From Camellia lanceoleosa (lineage: Eukaryota > Streptophyta > Magnoliopsida > Ericales > Theaceae), in contig CM045759.1 of NCBI GenBank assembly GCA_025200525.1, forward strand, positions 5,332,001-5,396,000: a stretch of DNA of 64,000 nucleotides. The letters are read 5' to 3'. The position numbers and the translations under genes were made by a program. Shown in pieces: positions 45,998-56,984 of the stretch (positions are counted from its first letter, which is position 1; every line of letters starts with the position of its first letter). The notes under the pieces were generated by a model, which saw only the letters and a list, made by a program, of their open reading frames with translations, was not told the origin of the DNA and did not search any database.

Positions 45998-48900
45998 CTA
46001 AGGGTCAGTCCTCGCCCTCTTCCTGGGCAGAAGCACAAAGGCGTCGTCGGAGCCGTCACTGTCGGAGCCGTCACTGTCGGAGCCCGAACCCGAGCTGCCC
46101 CCAGCCTCCTCCGCAAATGACTCAGTCCCCGCCTCCGACTCCCCATCTCCTGGAACTGGAGCACGTGAGCTGCTCCCCACATGACCACGCCCCCCTCTGG
46201 TCCGAGGGAAGATCCTGCCATCCCGAGTAGAGACGGGAGGCCCAGCTGGAGCAGTGTCACCCACGGGAGGGATCGGGAAAGGAGGCTGAAAATTCAAAGA
46301 ACAAACACATCAGAAAACTGTGAGCAGTTTATCAATACAGGATGTAGTGTCTGAGTACAGTGTGTGAATGCCGTGAGCAATTTATCAATACAGAATGCAG
46401 TGTCTGAGTACAGTGTGTGAACGCCGTGAACAGTTTATCAGTACAGTATGCAGTGCATGAGTACAATGTATGAAAACCGTGAGCAGTTTATCAGATTTTT
46501 GTGCAATGAAGCAGATTATGCGAAACAGAGTATGATTCAAGACTGTGGTCAGTAAAACATACCGGCAAGCCGTAGGCGGCCAAGGCGTCGAGAGTCCGCT
46601 GCAGCATCCCCAGCAGGGAGGCATTCAGCTCCACAGACTGGCGGGTATACTCGGAGGAGGTCTGCAAAAGTATTAAATATATCAGTATTCTGTGGGATAT
46701 CTGAATGAACTGAAATGAGAAGACGATGCAAGATGCAGAAATAAAGTAATACATACCGGAGGCAACTCGGGAATGCCAGCCAACTCGTGACCAGCTGGAG
46801 GATGAGCAAAAGGGATCTGGTAGGTCTCCCCGCTCTGCCCCCTATAAGTCAACATAGTAGGTAGAGCGGGCCCGGCCCCTCGCCCCTCTGCACCCCCTCC
46901 TGCCATGAGCTCGAGCCCTCTGTGATGGCCCGCCTCTGCTCTGTCTTTGCTCGGGCGGCGCCAGGTCTCTCTGGATCAGCTCGGGAGCCCCGGCTCAGAG
47001 GCCGCATCAAGAAGGTCCGGACGTACTCAGAGTAGTCGCCCTCGCCCCTGTAGGCATCCACATCTATGGCCCAGCCAAGAGTGTAGTCCTCCATCTCGCT
47101 GCGAAAATCTCTCGGTGTCCCTCATGTGCTCGGGGCCGGATCGAACTATCTGCTCGGCAATCCTGTGGTCTCGACGCAGAAGCGCCACCAGTACCGTGCC
47201 CGGACAGACGGGCCCTCCAGAGAATCCGTGTAGCGAGGTCTCGATGGCGCCAGATACTGTCTCGTATCACCGCTGGGAGTGGAGCCCAAGGCTGCCAGGT
47301 GACCTGAAATGAAATACAGTTGATTATCTACTGATAACAGGAATGTACGTATGAAAGAGAAGCTTCAAACGGACTGTAAGTAAAACATACCTCAGTGGGG
47401 GTGATGGTGTCGAAGAAACGACGGTAGAAGCTGAAAGTGTCCCGGGGTCTCCGGACACATCGCCCGTCGTAACGGCGAGAGAAGGGGACGACAGAGGGTC
47501 TCGCCTCGTCTTGCTCCATCTGGGAAAGTAGGCATACACCCACACCAAAAGCAGCGTCAAGACGACTATCAGATAAAGCAGAGTATAGAATAAAGCAGAA
47601 GTAACAGAGCCGTGTGTTGTGTATTGTGTTGAGCAGGGTGTCATGTGAGCGATTATGTCAGAACGAAGATAAAAGTATGTGCGTGCCGTGGGTACAATAT
47701 ACTGATAACAACGGTGTGTGCGATGTCTGGTCTGAAATCTGAGCGTAAATGAAAAGCAGAGAAGAAGACATACCTCCCAGGCTCGCCAGTAGCCCCCGAG
47801 CAACTGCCCGCTGCCACGGGAGACAGAGCTCATGTAGCCGTAAAGGGTGGCCAGAGCCGCACCACCCCAGTCATACTGCACAATCCGTCGGACGTCCACC
47901 AGTGCGCTGAGGAGGCAGAGAGGCACGGTGTTCGCCCGGTCGGCGAATAGGGTGGTCCCTAGCAAAAACATGAGGAAGCCGCGTGCATACCTCTCAGCCA
48001 CCTCTGGGTCGCCGGACGCGTCCACGGCATGGTCCGCTTTCAGCGCACCTCGAACCAGGAATAGCGAACAAACCCTGGACGAACAAGCGGCGGCGCCTCG
48101 CCGAGCAAGTAAACCTGAGCGGCGATCCACTCGTCCATGTCTGTGTCGAAGGGGATCAGATCACCCCCCACCCCGATGCCAGTGAGCATCGAGAAGTCGA
48201 AAGGGGTCATCGTCATGTCCCCGGTCGCCGATAGATGAAAAGAATCGGTGGTGTCCCACCACCTCTCTGCCAGAGCGGCAAGAAGAGGTCTGCAAGTGGA
48301 GAGTCTGGAAAGCCCTCTGCAGAAGGTACCGAAGCCGGCCCGATCCACAATGCGGCTAACGGCGTCGGGCACCAGTCGCGAGCGGTAATGTTCCCATACC
48401 CGCGGAGAGTATGGGAGTCTCCCTGTAGTCAAGAAATTGCAAAGCCATATGAAGATATGCAGTTGGTATAAATCTAGTATGCGTGCAGATTATCTTTAAA
48501 ATTCAAACAGAAACCGGGTGCCGGTGTGCTTATAGTAAACTACAAACCCGTGGTGCGTCAGTGTGTTTTAGATGCTCCAGTGTAAACTTGGTGCATGTGT
48601 GCACATTTTTCAGATTCAAGCAGATATCGGGCTTCAGTGTACTGAGGTAGGCTACAGCCTGTGATGTATCAGTGTGTTTTGTGAAGGTTAGCATGCAGAT
48701 ACGGTGCATGTGTGCACATTTTTCAGATTCAAGCAGACATCGGGTTTCAGCTTACCAGTGGATGGGCTACGGTCTGTGGCATGTCAGTGCTCCTATGAGG
48801 GTTGGTGTAAACAGCGTGTGTGCGTGCTTTTCAACGTTCAAATAGAAGCCAGGTCTCGATATGTTTCAGTAAACTACAACGTGTGATGTGTCCGCGTGTT

Positions 48901-49405
48901 GGTGTAGTTTTGTGTAAATCTAGCATGCGTGCGAGTTTTCAGATTCAAATAAGCGCCTAGTGTTGGCAAATTGGCAGTGCAATGTGTGCCGTGTGTTTGG
49001 GTGATTCAGACTAGTGCAGTGTGTATGCATGTGCGTCGGTCCTAAACAGATGTCAGTTATGATTTTGTCTACAATCGACTACAGTACAGTACATCGGAAC
49101 TAAGCAGTTAAATGGGTTCAGTTAGCTATGGCAGTTGACAGAAAATCCTACATTGTGGAAAATAAGAGACCAGAAAGTTACCTCGACGGCGCCAAAGAAC
49201 AAGTGGGGCCGGCTCGCAGCAGAAGCTCTGGGTCCAAAACTCTGTCGAAGCCGCGGAAGTGGCGGAGTCCGTCGGGTGGTAGCACGTGGATGGCCGGGCG
49301 ATAGGTCGCCGGATCGAATGGGCGCTCGCTCAACGGGAGAAGCTCGACCCCGGGGTCCATCTCATGGTCCGGGGGAGTCCCGACATGTGGAACATCATCG
49401 GCCAT
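45998..49405 (-). pseudogene. Antisense plant mobile domain (PMD, MAIN/MAIL-like) gene carried by the element
   Basis: Exon model on the minus strand: 49405-49182 (start MADDVPHVGTPPDHE), 48422-47774, about 47543-47391, 47303-46757, 46661-46563 and 46285-45998, mostly with GT/AG borders (donors GAG/GTATGT at 47774, 47391, 46757 and 46563). Exon 2 has the PMD signature: RAGFGTFCRGL, LAALAERWWDTTDSFHL, MTMTPFDFSMLTGI, then YARGFLMFLLGTTLFAD and YDWGGAALATLYGYM. Exon 4 has EDYTLGWAIDVDAYRG. The C-terminus is Ser/Asp-rich with a basic RKRAR, a possible nuclear signal. Host PMD proteins act in nuclear gene expression and TE silencing. Single-base shifts are seen near 48050, near 47520 and more than once in exon 4. 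The exon 1/2 phases do not match. It is thus decayed or its sequence has errors. Confidence 0.75.
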
Positions 49406-49766
49406 GGTAGTGGTAGCGGTAAAATGGCCGGAAAATGGAAAATGGGCCGGAATACGAAAAGTCAACCGACAAAGTCAACCCCGAGAGGGTCGGAAATGGC
49501 CGGAAGGGTCGGAATGTGAAAAGACACAAGAATGAAGAGAAAATCGAGGGGAACAAGTCCCAAAAAGGCGAAAATAGCGAAAGGAATACCGAAATGGAGA
49601 AATGTTCGGTTCAAAGTGTTCGAAACGCGAAGGTATTCGCGAATCGGACGACGAAAATGACGTAAAACGCGAGAAAATGCGAGGATCGAGGGTCGAAAAT
49701 ACTCTAGAGAGGGAGAGCAAAAATTTTCGGCGGCTTGGAGTGAAGAAAATAGGGTTTGGGAACCCT

Positions 49767-49919
49767 ATTTTATAAAACCCGAGGCAAAATGGCAAAACTG
49801 CCCCCGATCAGTCATTTTTGGCCGGTCGGCACTATTTTGTGCCGGTCGGCACATTTTTGTGCCGATAGATGAGTTCATGCAGCCGGTGGTAGCCGATGAC
49901 CACCCCACCCAGCCGGTGG
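49767..49919 (-). promoter_or_regulatory. Putative promoter of the antisense PMD gene, LTR-like cassette plus TATA
   Basis: Minus strand, 5' to 3': CCACCGGCTG (49919-49910), CCACCGGCTG (49889-49880), TATCGGCAC (49867-49859), GTGCCGACCGGCAC (49852-49839), GTGCCGACCGGCC (about 49832-49820), then TATAAAAT (49774-49767). The ATG lies 360 bp further on. Order and sequence equal the U3 cassette of LTR1 at 26128-26218. Confidence 0.6.
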
Positions 49920-49935
49920 TGTTCCCAAGGCCATT

Positions 49936-52492
49936 TTTAGGCAAGTTGAGGGGTTTTGGGTCTTCATAGCTCAAGAAAGTACAAGAAAATGCATCCCCGA
50001 TGCTCAACTGGCCTCCGTTTCGACTTCGGACTGTGTCTACTGTGCGTGGCACTCAAATTCAAGCAGAGATTGTATCCTTTTGTATCCTTTTGTCATTTAC
50101 AGAGATTCAAAAGTTGCCCCGTGCGCGTTACGCGCATCCATCGCATTTCCCGGCGTATCGTATCACGCCATCTTGCACGTCTCTTGCGACTTGCACCATT
50201 TTGCATTGTCATGCGGCATGCGTGTCGTACTCCTTCATCTTGCATCTCATTTTGAGTCACGTAAGGTCTACTACCTCACGTACTTTGTTTTGCATTTCAT
50301 TCTCCATCCCACGAGATACGCGTGCCTCATGTGCATTTCATTCTGCCGCCGGTCTGGCGAGACCTTAAACACGCATGGTCTGGCGAGACCTTAAACACGC
50401 ACGGCCCAGGAGACCTTAAATCCTCGGGAGGTGCAAGACCTTCGGTGCACTAAAGTTGCCCCTCATTGCATTTGGCATGCATTTCATCGCGCCGTTTGGC
50501 GCACACCCCCATTGCACTTCATTTTCCATCCTTTGAGGCACGCGTACCTCATTGCACTCCATTTTCCATCTTTTGAAACACGCACGGTCTAGGAGACCTT
50601 AAACCCTCGGAAGGTGTAAAACCTCCGGTGCATTAAGGTGTGCACCTCATTGCATTTGGCATGCATTCCATCACATTGTTTAGCGCACCTCATCGGTTGC
50701 CCCCCTAGGTCCGGCATGACCTTAAACCCGCTCATTTGCATTATCATGCATCTCAAAGCCGCGCGTTGGCGCGCATTTCAAAAAAAACATGCATTGTCAT
50801 GCATACATTTTACATCCCGATCTAGGAGACCTTAAATCCTCTGAAGGTGCAATTCCTTTGGTGTTTGTCGTGCCCGAACGACTTTCGGTGGTCTGGTAAA
50901 GCCACATGCATGCGTACTGCGGTGAGTTCCTAGGAGACCAATGGGGCGGTGAAAACTAGAGTTTGAATGGCTTATGCCTAGAACGCAAAGGTTCGAATTT
51001 CGAGACTAAAGTCTGGTTTAAATACCGGGGATGTACCCTCGGCTTGAAATCGTATGGAAGCCCCATAGGTTGAGCGGCGTGTTTACGCCTCGATTGAATC
51101 TTGAACCAACCTAGTATATCACCCCGTTGGTAGAATAGGGAAAACTGCAATCGCAGCCATTGCACCACATTGCATTTATCATGCATTTCATTGTAAATAC
51201 TATTGCATATGTCATGCACTTTCAAAAATTCAAAATTCAAAAAACATGCATTCCATGCATCATTAATACTATTGCATATGTCATGCATTGTCATGCATTT
51301 TCAAAAAAAAACATGCATATGTCATGCATCATCCTCGTAGTATAGTGCATATGTCATGCATTTCTGTAAATATCCATTTCTATTGCATTATAGCTTGCAT
51401 GCATTCCACTGCATCATCTTCCATCCATGGCTTGCGCCTTTCCTTGTTGAGCTTGGTCTGGTATGTGCCTATACTTTTCGCGTCGAAGCACGGTTCTGTA
51501 TGCAGAAGTTCTGTGCTAGGCATGGCTTGTATGCGTGCATTCCCTTCCTAGGCAAAATACGGTTTGGCCCGCGTGCCATATCCATTTGTATCCATTTCCA
51601 TTACATTGTATTGTAATTATTGCATCCGGCATTAGGATTATTATCCAATCCCCAGCGGATCGTTTCCCCACTTATGTCAATCCACTCAATATCTGTTCTT
51701 GTATCCGTGCGTATTACTCATAGATCGGACATCGTTCTATGGGACACGGGTGTTCGTGCGTATTCCCCATAGATCAGACATCGTTCTATGGGACACGGAC
51801 TTGTTACTTCCATCAATCTCCCTGACATTTGTGTGGTTTCGAACCGCTCGTGATTGAATCATGATTCAGTTGCATTGCATATTACATTGCATAGTATTTG
51901 CATTGTATATATTTGTTTTGTAGTTTTGCATATCATTTGCATTACATTTAGATTCAATTGCATATCATTGCATTGTTTTGCGCACTTCATTGCATTGTCA
52001 TGCATTGTTGCTAACAATATTGTACTTGTTAAGTTTGCTTTCTTTTCAGGCACGATATTGTATGTACGGTTCATTTACCGCCGGTGCAACCGGGCGAGCC
52101 GCACAGGTATTGTATCCTCCGTGTGAGACGTTTTGAGAATTTCATAATTCTCTTACATCCTTTCTACATTGTAGTGTAGACTGTTGCATGTTAGCTTATA
52201 ACTGTCGCATGTATGCTTCATTACAGCTTTCTTTGCATGATCATAAGTTATGCTCGGCTTCTTGCATTTTCAGTTGCATTTTGCCCCTGCCTACGGGCGC
52301 ATATCTTATCCTTGGCATGTGTGCCTGTGCTTGAACTACGCTGGTTTGATTCCTAAAGGGATACGTAGGCAGCTTGCGAGTTCAACCATTTGTGCTTTGT
52401 ATGTTTGTCCAAGTCTTCGGCCTTGTCAAAAATGGGTCGTCTCTGGGCTTTGACATTCACTCCCGTCATTGTTATGACTTTCGAGTTCTGTC
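49936..52492 (+). other. Long 3' untranslated region of the element
   Basis: About 2.5 kb rich in CATGCAT and TTGCATT words, without genes. It includes a 26-bp tandem pair GGTCTGGCGAGACCTTAAAC (50351, 50377) with further AGGAGACCTTAAA variants to 50840, a 49-bp tandem pair (51706-51749, 51755-51798), and the GAACTACG to GGGATACGTAGGCAGC block (52333-52373). The element's own sense transcript would read the antisense gene backwards and then this region. Confidence 0.6.
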
Positions 52493-52501
52493 AAAGAGGG
52501 G
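52493..52501 (+). other. Polypurine tract before LTR3
   Basis: AAAGAGGGG is followed by CAAC and the LTR3 start at 52506. It primes plus-strand DNA synthesis in LTR elements. No such tract precedes LTR2, consistent with LTR2 being a junction and not a normal 3' LTR. Confidence 0.6.
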
Positions 52502-52505
52502 CAAC

Positions 52506-55500
52506 TGTAGACACCCCATTTTTGACCGTCCTCAAGACTTGGACGTCACCGTTGGAACACTCGGTGATTATCCATGTTTGTGTTCGTTTGGAGTTCCCGG
52601 AGTTCTCGGCTCGCGCGCCGTGCCTCAGGACCTCCGAACTCGACCGTTTGTGTTTGGTTTTGCACCAAACACTTGTGTTTTGCCTTTGAGGGGCAGGGAA
52701 TGCCTTCTGAGGCATCCCCACACACCACCGGCTGGGGCTAGAGGCCACCTGGTCATCAGAAGTTGTCACCGGCACTATTTTGTGCCGGTCGGCACTATTT
52801 TGGGCAAAATGACCAATTTGCCCCGGCCGACCACTGCACTTGCTTTACGAGATATTTTTACGACTTTTGAGCATTGCTTCCCTCCATACACGTGTATGGA
52901 GGGATGAGGTCTTGTTTGCTTAGCTTGTAAGTCATTACAAGTTCTATAAGAGAAAGCTCTCCTCTTGACTTAGGGTAAGCATTTTTCAGAGCATTGGCCA
53001 TTGTTAGAGAGGTGTAGCTCTGGTTCTTAGGGTTAAGTTAGATACATATATCATATCTCTCTTTTTCTCTTAGTACACTAGGTGTCTAGTTCACACTATT
53101 GCACTAAAACACCTAGAGTTCCACCTTTCTCTTGGTTCTGAGGTTCCAAAGGTCGGTTCTTGACATTTTTGGTGGTTTGGAGCTCAAGGAAGCAACAACA
53201 TCAACTCTTGTGAAGATAGTCAACAAGGGTGAGAAACTTGCATTTTATTCCCCATTTTTGCACTCCATTTTTACCTAGTTTAAAACAGTTTTTGTGCTTA
53301 GTGATTAACACATAAAATCTCTGTTTTTAATTCCTCTTCATTATTCATTAAGAGTGTTTTGTGGTTTGGGGAGGTTTGACCCCCTTTAGACCTTGAAAAA
53401 GGTCACCTTTTGTGCTATTTTGGAGAGATCCGGGACTTGTGTGCTTGGACCTCTCCACCACTGAAATCTTGAGGGATTTCAGTGGTGGAGATGGTGCCAT
53501 AAAGTCCTAGAAAGGAGAGGGCCACCCCCTCTCCTTGATGTCCTTGAAAAGGGCAAATTTTGCTTCCTTAAGGAGCTTCATGCTTGAGTGTGTGTTGAGC
53601 ATGTTTGGCTTGTTTTCCATGCTTATATTATCATGATATAACATGTTTTCAAGTTGGTTTTGGCCTCCTATACATGCTTAGTATAGTTGCCTTGTAATGC
53701 CTCTTTTATGCCTTAACATGCCTAGGTTGTGTGCCTTAGTTTCTAGCATGTTTTAAGCTTAGGTTTGTGAAGCTTGTAAGCTTATTTTGCCATGATTTAG
53801 CTCTGTCCATAGCTATTTTGGCCAATCTTGGCATGTATTTGGTAGCCTCTTTGTATTTGGCTTGTTGGCCCCAAAAGCATGAATATGTGGTATGCTATTC
53901 TAGCTTTGTTTTTGATGGTTGAAACCATCTAGCATGTCATTTCAGTCCTTCATACATGCTTGTTTGATCGCCTTAGTGGCCTTTTTAATGCTTTGAAAGC
54001 ATGTATTGCATGCTCCATGTTTTGGCCTTAATGCATGCCTTTGATTTCAAGCCTCTTAGATGCCATCTAAGTAGCCATTTGGCTTTGTTTTAACATGCTA
54101 AAAACCTGTTTTTAGTTGTTTAATGCATGCCATATTTGTTTTGTGTAAGTATAGTTCAATGCCCCATTGACTTGCTTTGAATGTTGGACTTATGTGTGCA
54201 TGCTTTTTGTACTTTGTTGCTCGGTTTGGCACCATGTTTAACATGAATTTCAGAGCTTTAAATGCATGCTATTAGTCCATGTTTGGCCTCTTTAAGTATG
54301 CATGAGAGTTGCTTTTGAATGCTTAAGTCTTGAGCTTTAACACTTGCATATGTGTGTGTGCATTTAGTCTCATTTTCTAGGCACCTTGGCCACTGATTTT
54401 AGGCCTATAGGAGTTGCCTAATTCATGTCTAAAGCCCACCATTTCATTGTTTTGCATGCTTGCTTGTAAGCCTTGCACAAGTGCATTACATTGTTCATTT
54501 GGCATGATAGATAGCATGCTTAGGGTTGCATCACATTTGCATGTATGTTAAGCCTCTTGAAGTGAAGCGTGATAGAGGTTTGGCACCCTTGTTTGATTGT
54601 TTGCATTGCATGCATTTGAAATCGAATTTGCACTCTTGGTTCTTAGGGCCATCATGCATGGAAATCGCGATTGGTGGTCGGGAATCGAGGCACATGCCCT
54701 CTTGAGTCCATAGCATGATGAGGGATGTGCTTGGTGCATACATGCTTTGATTTGCATTGCCTTGCCTTTGGTTTCCTCTCTCTTTGTCGATTCTGCCAGG
54801 TTCTGCAGGATAAAGGGCGATCGGCACTCTTTAGTGCCTTGGTGCCTCTTGGCGTACCGATAATGAAATTCAGAGCCGGTGGATTCCTTCTTCAAGGTGG
54901 CTCCTGCCTCAGGTGATGCTCCCCGGTGCTCGAGAGGCACTCGAAGTTTTGGGAATTTTCGAGAAGGAGAGCAGAGAAAGCAGAGGCACACTTGCACTGC
55001 AGCGGTCTTGATTCAGCGAGTCCGGGCACACGCGGCGATCCTTCCTCCGAGGCATTTATCGCTTAAATAGATTAATTAGTTTATTTATTTAATTTAGTTG
55101 ATTTGTAATATTTAATTAGCTAGGATAGTTAATTATTTATTTGGTTGTGTATATTCTTTTGGTCCCTCCGAGCGAGGGCGCAAAATTGTAATAAGTGTGC
55201 GTGAGTGGGTGTATGTCTTCCAACCCCCATTTCTTTCTAACCCTTTTATTTACCTGCTTATGGTAGATTAAGGCACGTCTACTTTAGCATACCTTATGCA
55301 ATGCATGTGTGCATTCATGCATTTGTTTACATGCACCGGGCTCGGTACATCATACAAATTGCATCGTATTTTTAATTCCAAATTGAATACGTGATAATTG
55401 TCACATCTCATGTGCCATGTTTAGGGTTAGCCGAGCCTACTCTAGATTGCATCTATGCCTGTGTTGCATTAGCCACTTAGCATGAACTAGGTCATGCATG

Positions 55501-56206
55501 TTTTGCTAACTAGTTTATTATTTTGGCGCGGAGTACGATGTAAGTATTTTTTTTGCTTTAGCATATCGCACGCGTGTGATTGTTGCCATGACAATAGGAT
55601 TGCCATGCGGCTAAATGCTTATGTGTTATATAACTGTTTGAATGCCTGTGGGTGAAGGTTGGATTGCCTGGGTTGGAATAACTCGTTGAAATCCGTATTT
55701 TAGCCTACTTGCGAGTAGCAAAATCCAACACGTTTTTCGAGACAAAACGGATGTGCAATGTTTATTTCCAAGTTAGGCAATCTAGTCTATACTTTTGTGT
55801 TGTGCGCATCACATAGTAATTCTAGGTTAATAACCGGAATAAGAACGCATAAAGTTTTCAAAAACGGATATCATGGTTAGTAGAGGCCGGTTTTCGGACC
55901 GGGCGAAAGGGGGTGCTCATAGCTGACCTTCCCCGATCGTACCCAAGCTCCCGAGCCAAGACCACTTTGGTGATGACGGACATGTGGCCTTCGGCACTGA
56001 GTCAGGGTTTCCTAAATTTCCCAATTAAAAATATTTAGGTGGCGACTCTGTAATCTGGCAAAGCAGTCCATGTTTGGCACTACTTTTCAAAAAAATCTGT
56101 TTTCTCAAACGATTTGCCGGATTTGGACTCTTTGGTTCAGATTTAGAACCGCGACACAAAAGGGAGTCCGAACTGTAGCGCGAGGTCCCCCCGCGGACGT
56201 GCTACA
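52506..56206 (+). repeat. LTR3 (3' LTR, 3701 bp)
   Basis: It starts TGTAGACACCCC and ends CGGACGTGCTACA. It is nearly the same as LTR2 for most of its length. In its final 250 bp some positions match LTR1 and not LTR2 (CGGCACTGAGTCAGGG, CTGTAATCTGGCAAAGCAG), and others match LTR2 (CCCAATTAAAAATATT). It carries the palindrome (52880-52903), TATA (52945) and hairpin (53453-53490). Confidence 0.9.
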
Positions 56207-56487
56207 CCTACCACCATGCCAACACCTCCACCTTCGTTTCACCACCACCACCACTACCAAACATAAAAAAATATTTTACATTTGAAAATATTTTCTGCCT
56301 AGACAAATAGGTCATTAACTGAGTTGGTGGTCAATTATAACATGGTATCAAATTAAGTAAGATCTTGTGTTCGAATCTCACTGCCTACGTGATAATTAAA
56401 AAACATTGCACATGATTGACCCTTAATTTCTGGTTATTAATATGTATGTTAATGTTTGTTTGGTCATGGATGCATAAATGGATGCAG
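56207..56487 (+). other. Intron 1 of the ankyrin gene, right part
   Basis: It begins with the TSD CCTAC and CCA-rich text continuous with 25815-25913. It ends with an acceptor GATGCAG at 56487. A GTTCGAATCTC box near 56370 resembles a tRNA-type B box, possibly a SINE trace, but nothing more supports that. Confidence 0.6.
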
Positions 56488-56978
56488 AGAACAATGATGA
56501 GGACTGGAGATACACACCACTCCTCAAAGCTGCACTCAAGGGAGACTGGGATCTGCCAAAAGATTCTTAGAACAAGATCCAGATGCACTCACTGCCAATA
56601 TCACTCTTTCCAAGGAGACGACACTCCACATAGCAGTTAAGTGTGGAAGGTCAATCGAATTTGTGAAGGAGTTGGTGGATATGATGCCGGTAGAGGCGCT
56701 GGCAATGCGTACCACGACCGATAGCACAACCCTTCAATATGCTGCATGGCTCGGAAACACCAAGGCTGCGATTATCCTGGTTGACAAACACCCTGCCTCC
56801 TTATATACGCGCGACGATGGTACTTGGTTACCGCTCCACTCAGCTGCTCGTTTTGGACATAAGGACACCCTTTTGTATTTATTGTGTGTCACAAAGGATG
56901 ATGATCCAGTGTCCAAGCCATTCACATGCCCCTCTGGTGTTGAGCTTCTCTCACTAGTAGTAAGTCAACAATTTTACG
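56488..56978 (+). pseudogene. Ankyrin-repeat exon (ACD6/ITN1-like family), frameshifted
   Basis: The exon runs from acceptor GCAG/AG to donor TACG/GTGAGT. It encodes ankyrin repeats: EDWRYTPLLKAALKGDWD, then in another frame ETTLHIAVKCGRSIEFVKEL, TTLQYAAWLGNTKAAIIL and PLHSAARFGHKDTLLYLL. Family members are plant membrane or cytosolic proteins with a C-terminal PGG domain, often linked to defence or salt response. A one-base loss near 56551-56560 creates a stop at 56568 and moves the frame. No downstream PGG exon is present, because another element follows. The gene is broken unless the base loss is a sequence error. Confidence 0.8.
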
Positions 56979-56984
56979 GTGAGT

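Larger units (their letters stand above)
25914..56206 (+). mobile_element. 30.3-kb compound Tat/Ogre-like Ty3/gypsy element with three LTRs, TSD CCTAC
   Basis: CCTAC flanks both outer ends (25909-25913 and 56207-56211), and the outer termini are TGTAGACACC and GTGCTACA. Inside are LTR1, a gag-pol block cut off within integrase, LTR2, a second internal region with decayed gag/pol and an antisense plant-mobile-domain gene, then a 3' UTR, a purine tract and LTR3. LTR2 and LTR3 are nearly identical over most of 3.7 kb, while LTR1 is clearly more diverged. Very long LTRs, a gag-PR frame separated from RT by a candidate intron and a second, archaeal-type RNase H place the element in the Tat lineage, near Ogre. 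Confidence 0.85.

Noticed and set aside
56340..56400. tRNA-derived SINE suggested by GTTCGAATCTC
   Set aside because: Only one box is visible; no A box, tail or TSD could be shown.
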